From an uncultured Christensenellaceae bacterium (GTDB lineage: Bacteria > Bacillota > Clostridia > Christensenellales > CAG-138), in the NCBI GenBank assembly GCA_902475645.1, contig CABSAH010000028.1, forward strand, positions 1 through 13,617: a stretch of 13,617 nucleotides of DNA. The letters run 5' to 3'. Shown here piece after piece: positions 13,010 to 13,617 of this stretch. Position numbers and translations under genes: made by a program. Below the pieces are notes generated by a model, which was not told the DNA's origin, did no database searches, and saw only the letters and a list, made by a program, of their open reading frames with translations. How positions within the stretch are numbered: position 1 is the stretch's first letter; each line of letters starts with the position of its first letter.

Positions 13010-13617
13010 TCAAATAATCTCTATCCATGCCTTATAATAATCCCAGCGCGTTTGATCCTCATAAGCAATTGTAATGTAGCGCACAATAATTTCACCGATG
13101 TTATAGCCGCGCGAGGTTAGATGGTTAATCGCTTCATCTAAATTTGTGTGTTTACGGTTTGATATCTCAATGCGCAATATGAACTGTACAAAGTGGCGGT
13201 CTCCCTCCGTGAAAGTCCAGGCAAGATTTTCATCCGGCCCGCAGGATTCAGCAGCCCATCCCCATATCCATCGATAATCCGGCGGCCCCAAACGCACTCC
13301 TGCAAACTGATATTGTCCGGAAAAGTATTTTTTCCATACCTCCTTATCGTAAAGCTTGGAGTGACTGAGAATGAGCGGTATATCAGGCTGCGCTTCCGTA
13401 TAAGGGTGCTCCTGAATGTATTCAAGCTCATCCATTAGGCTAAGGTTTTTTCGCAGCATGGAATAGGTACTCTGCAAGCTGCTGATCTGTGCTTCAAGCT
13501 CGCTTTTTTTCTTCAAATACAACGCATTGCTGTCTGCAAGACTGAGCGTTTGATATTCTTTTATAGCTTTAACAGGAATGCCTAGATTGCTCAGATAACA
13601 GATATCGCTAAGATCCA
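13010..13617 (-). CDS. MerR-family transcriptional regulator, 5' end beyond the window
   Basis: The gene runs off the right edge. The visible frame (about 202 aa) begins DLSDICYLSNLGIPVKAIKE, the second half of a MerR winged-helix DNA-binding domain. A coiled-coil dimer helix follows (KKKSELEAQISSLQSTYSML). A C-terminal domain of about 120 aa follows with GVRLGPPDYRWIWGWAAE, then VRYITIAYEDQTRWDYYKAWIEII. The aromatic-rich C-terminus resembles effector domains of clostridial MerR regulators, but the ligand is unknown. MerR proteins commonly sense drugs, metals or oxidants and activate promoters with long spacers. No such promoter was found in the window, so its target probably lies upstream, beyond the edge. 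A TTG at 13522 could be mistaken for the start, but the frame continues upstream with clear MerR homology. Confidence 0.82.
   Translation of the reverse strand, partial: DLSDICYLSNLGIPVKAIKEYQTLSLADSNALYLKKKSELEAQISSLQSTYSMLRKNLSLMDELEYIQEHPYTEAQPDIPLILSHSKLYDKEVWKKYFSGQYQFAGVRLGPPDYRWIWGWAAESCGPDENLAWTFTEGDRHFVQFILRIEISNRKHTNLDEAINHLTSRGYNIGEIIVRYITIAYEDQTRWDYYKAWIEII

Noticed and set aside
1..13617. CRISPR arrays, tRNA or rRNA genes and IS elements
   Set aside because: No regularly spaced repeats, cloverleaf or rRNA-like sequence, and no transposase gene with terminal repeats, were seen.

Overview
The window looks like chromosomal DNA of a low-to-moderate GC member of the Bacillota, most likely a clostridial anaerobe. 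This rests on the Bacillota-type NagB active site, the Rae1/YacP-type nuclease domain, strong GGAGG ribosome-binding sites, TTGACA/TATAAT promoters, a cobalamin riboswitch with an intrinsic terminator, and a clostridial-type serine recombinase. The exact taxon cannot be read from the sequence. No rRNA, tRNA or CRISPR array was seen.

Left part (1-4217): an 875-aa minus-strand gene fuses a Tet(M)/EF-G-like ribosomal GTPase to a C-terminal Rae1/YacP-like endoribonuclease domain. It is transcribed divergently from a MATE efflux pump. The two promoters lie back to back with their -35 boxes 6 bp apart.

Middle part (4214-6496): a strong promoter starts inside the end of the MATE gene and drives a cobalamin riboswitch with a terminator. 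The riboswitch controls one unrecognised 99-aa gene. Then come a perfect 12-bp hairpin, a consensus promoter, a structured leader of about 200 nt, nagB (glucosamine-6-phosphate deaminase) and a flavodoxin gene with its own promoter. A bidirectional terminator closes the block.

Recombinase part (6508-8520): a 3' remnant of a polysaccharide deacetylase gene (minus strand) abuts an inverted repeat. From there a 55-aa ORF and a large serine recombinase are transcribed as a pair. No other mobile-element genes are present, so this is either the edge of an element reaching beyond the window or a stand-alone recombinase.

Right part (8605-12878): one operon encodes a lipoprotein substrate-binding protein, a fused two-domain permease, an ABC ATPase and a PHP-type phosphoesterase. 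The transporter is of the Fe(III)/aminoethylphosphonate/sugar-phosphate class. With the PHP enzyme it suggests uptake and intracellular hydrolysis of a phosphorylated compound. A perfect terminator-like hairpin lies inside the first codons of the permease gene and probably sets the ratio of binding protein to permease. The window ends in a partial MerR-family regulator on the minus strand with its own terminator.

The most novel candidates are the ribosomal GTPase-Rae1 fusion, the B12-riboswitch-controlled orphan small protein, the intragenic attenuator of the transporter operon, and the transporter-phosphoesterase pairing.
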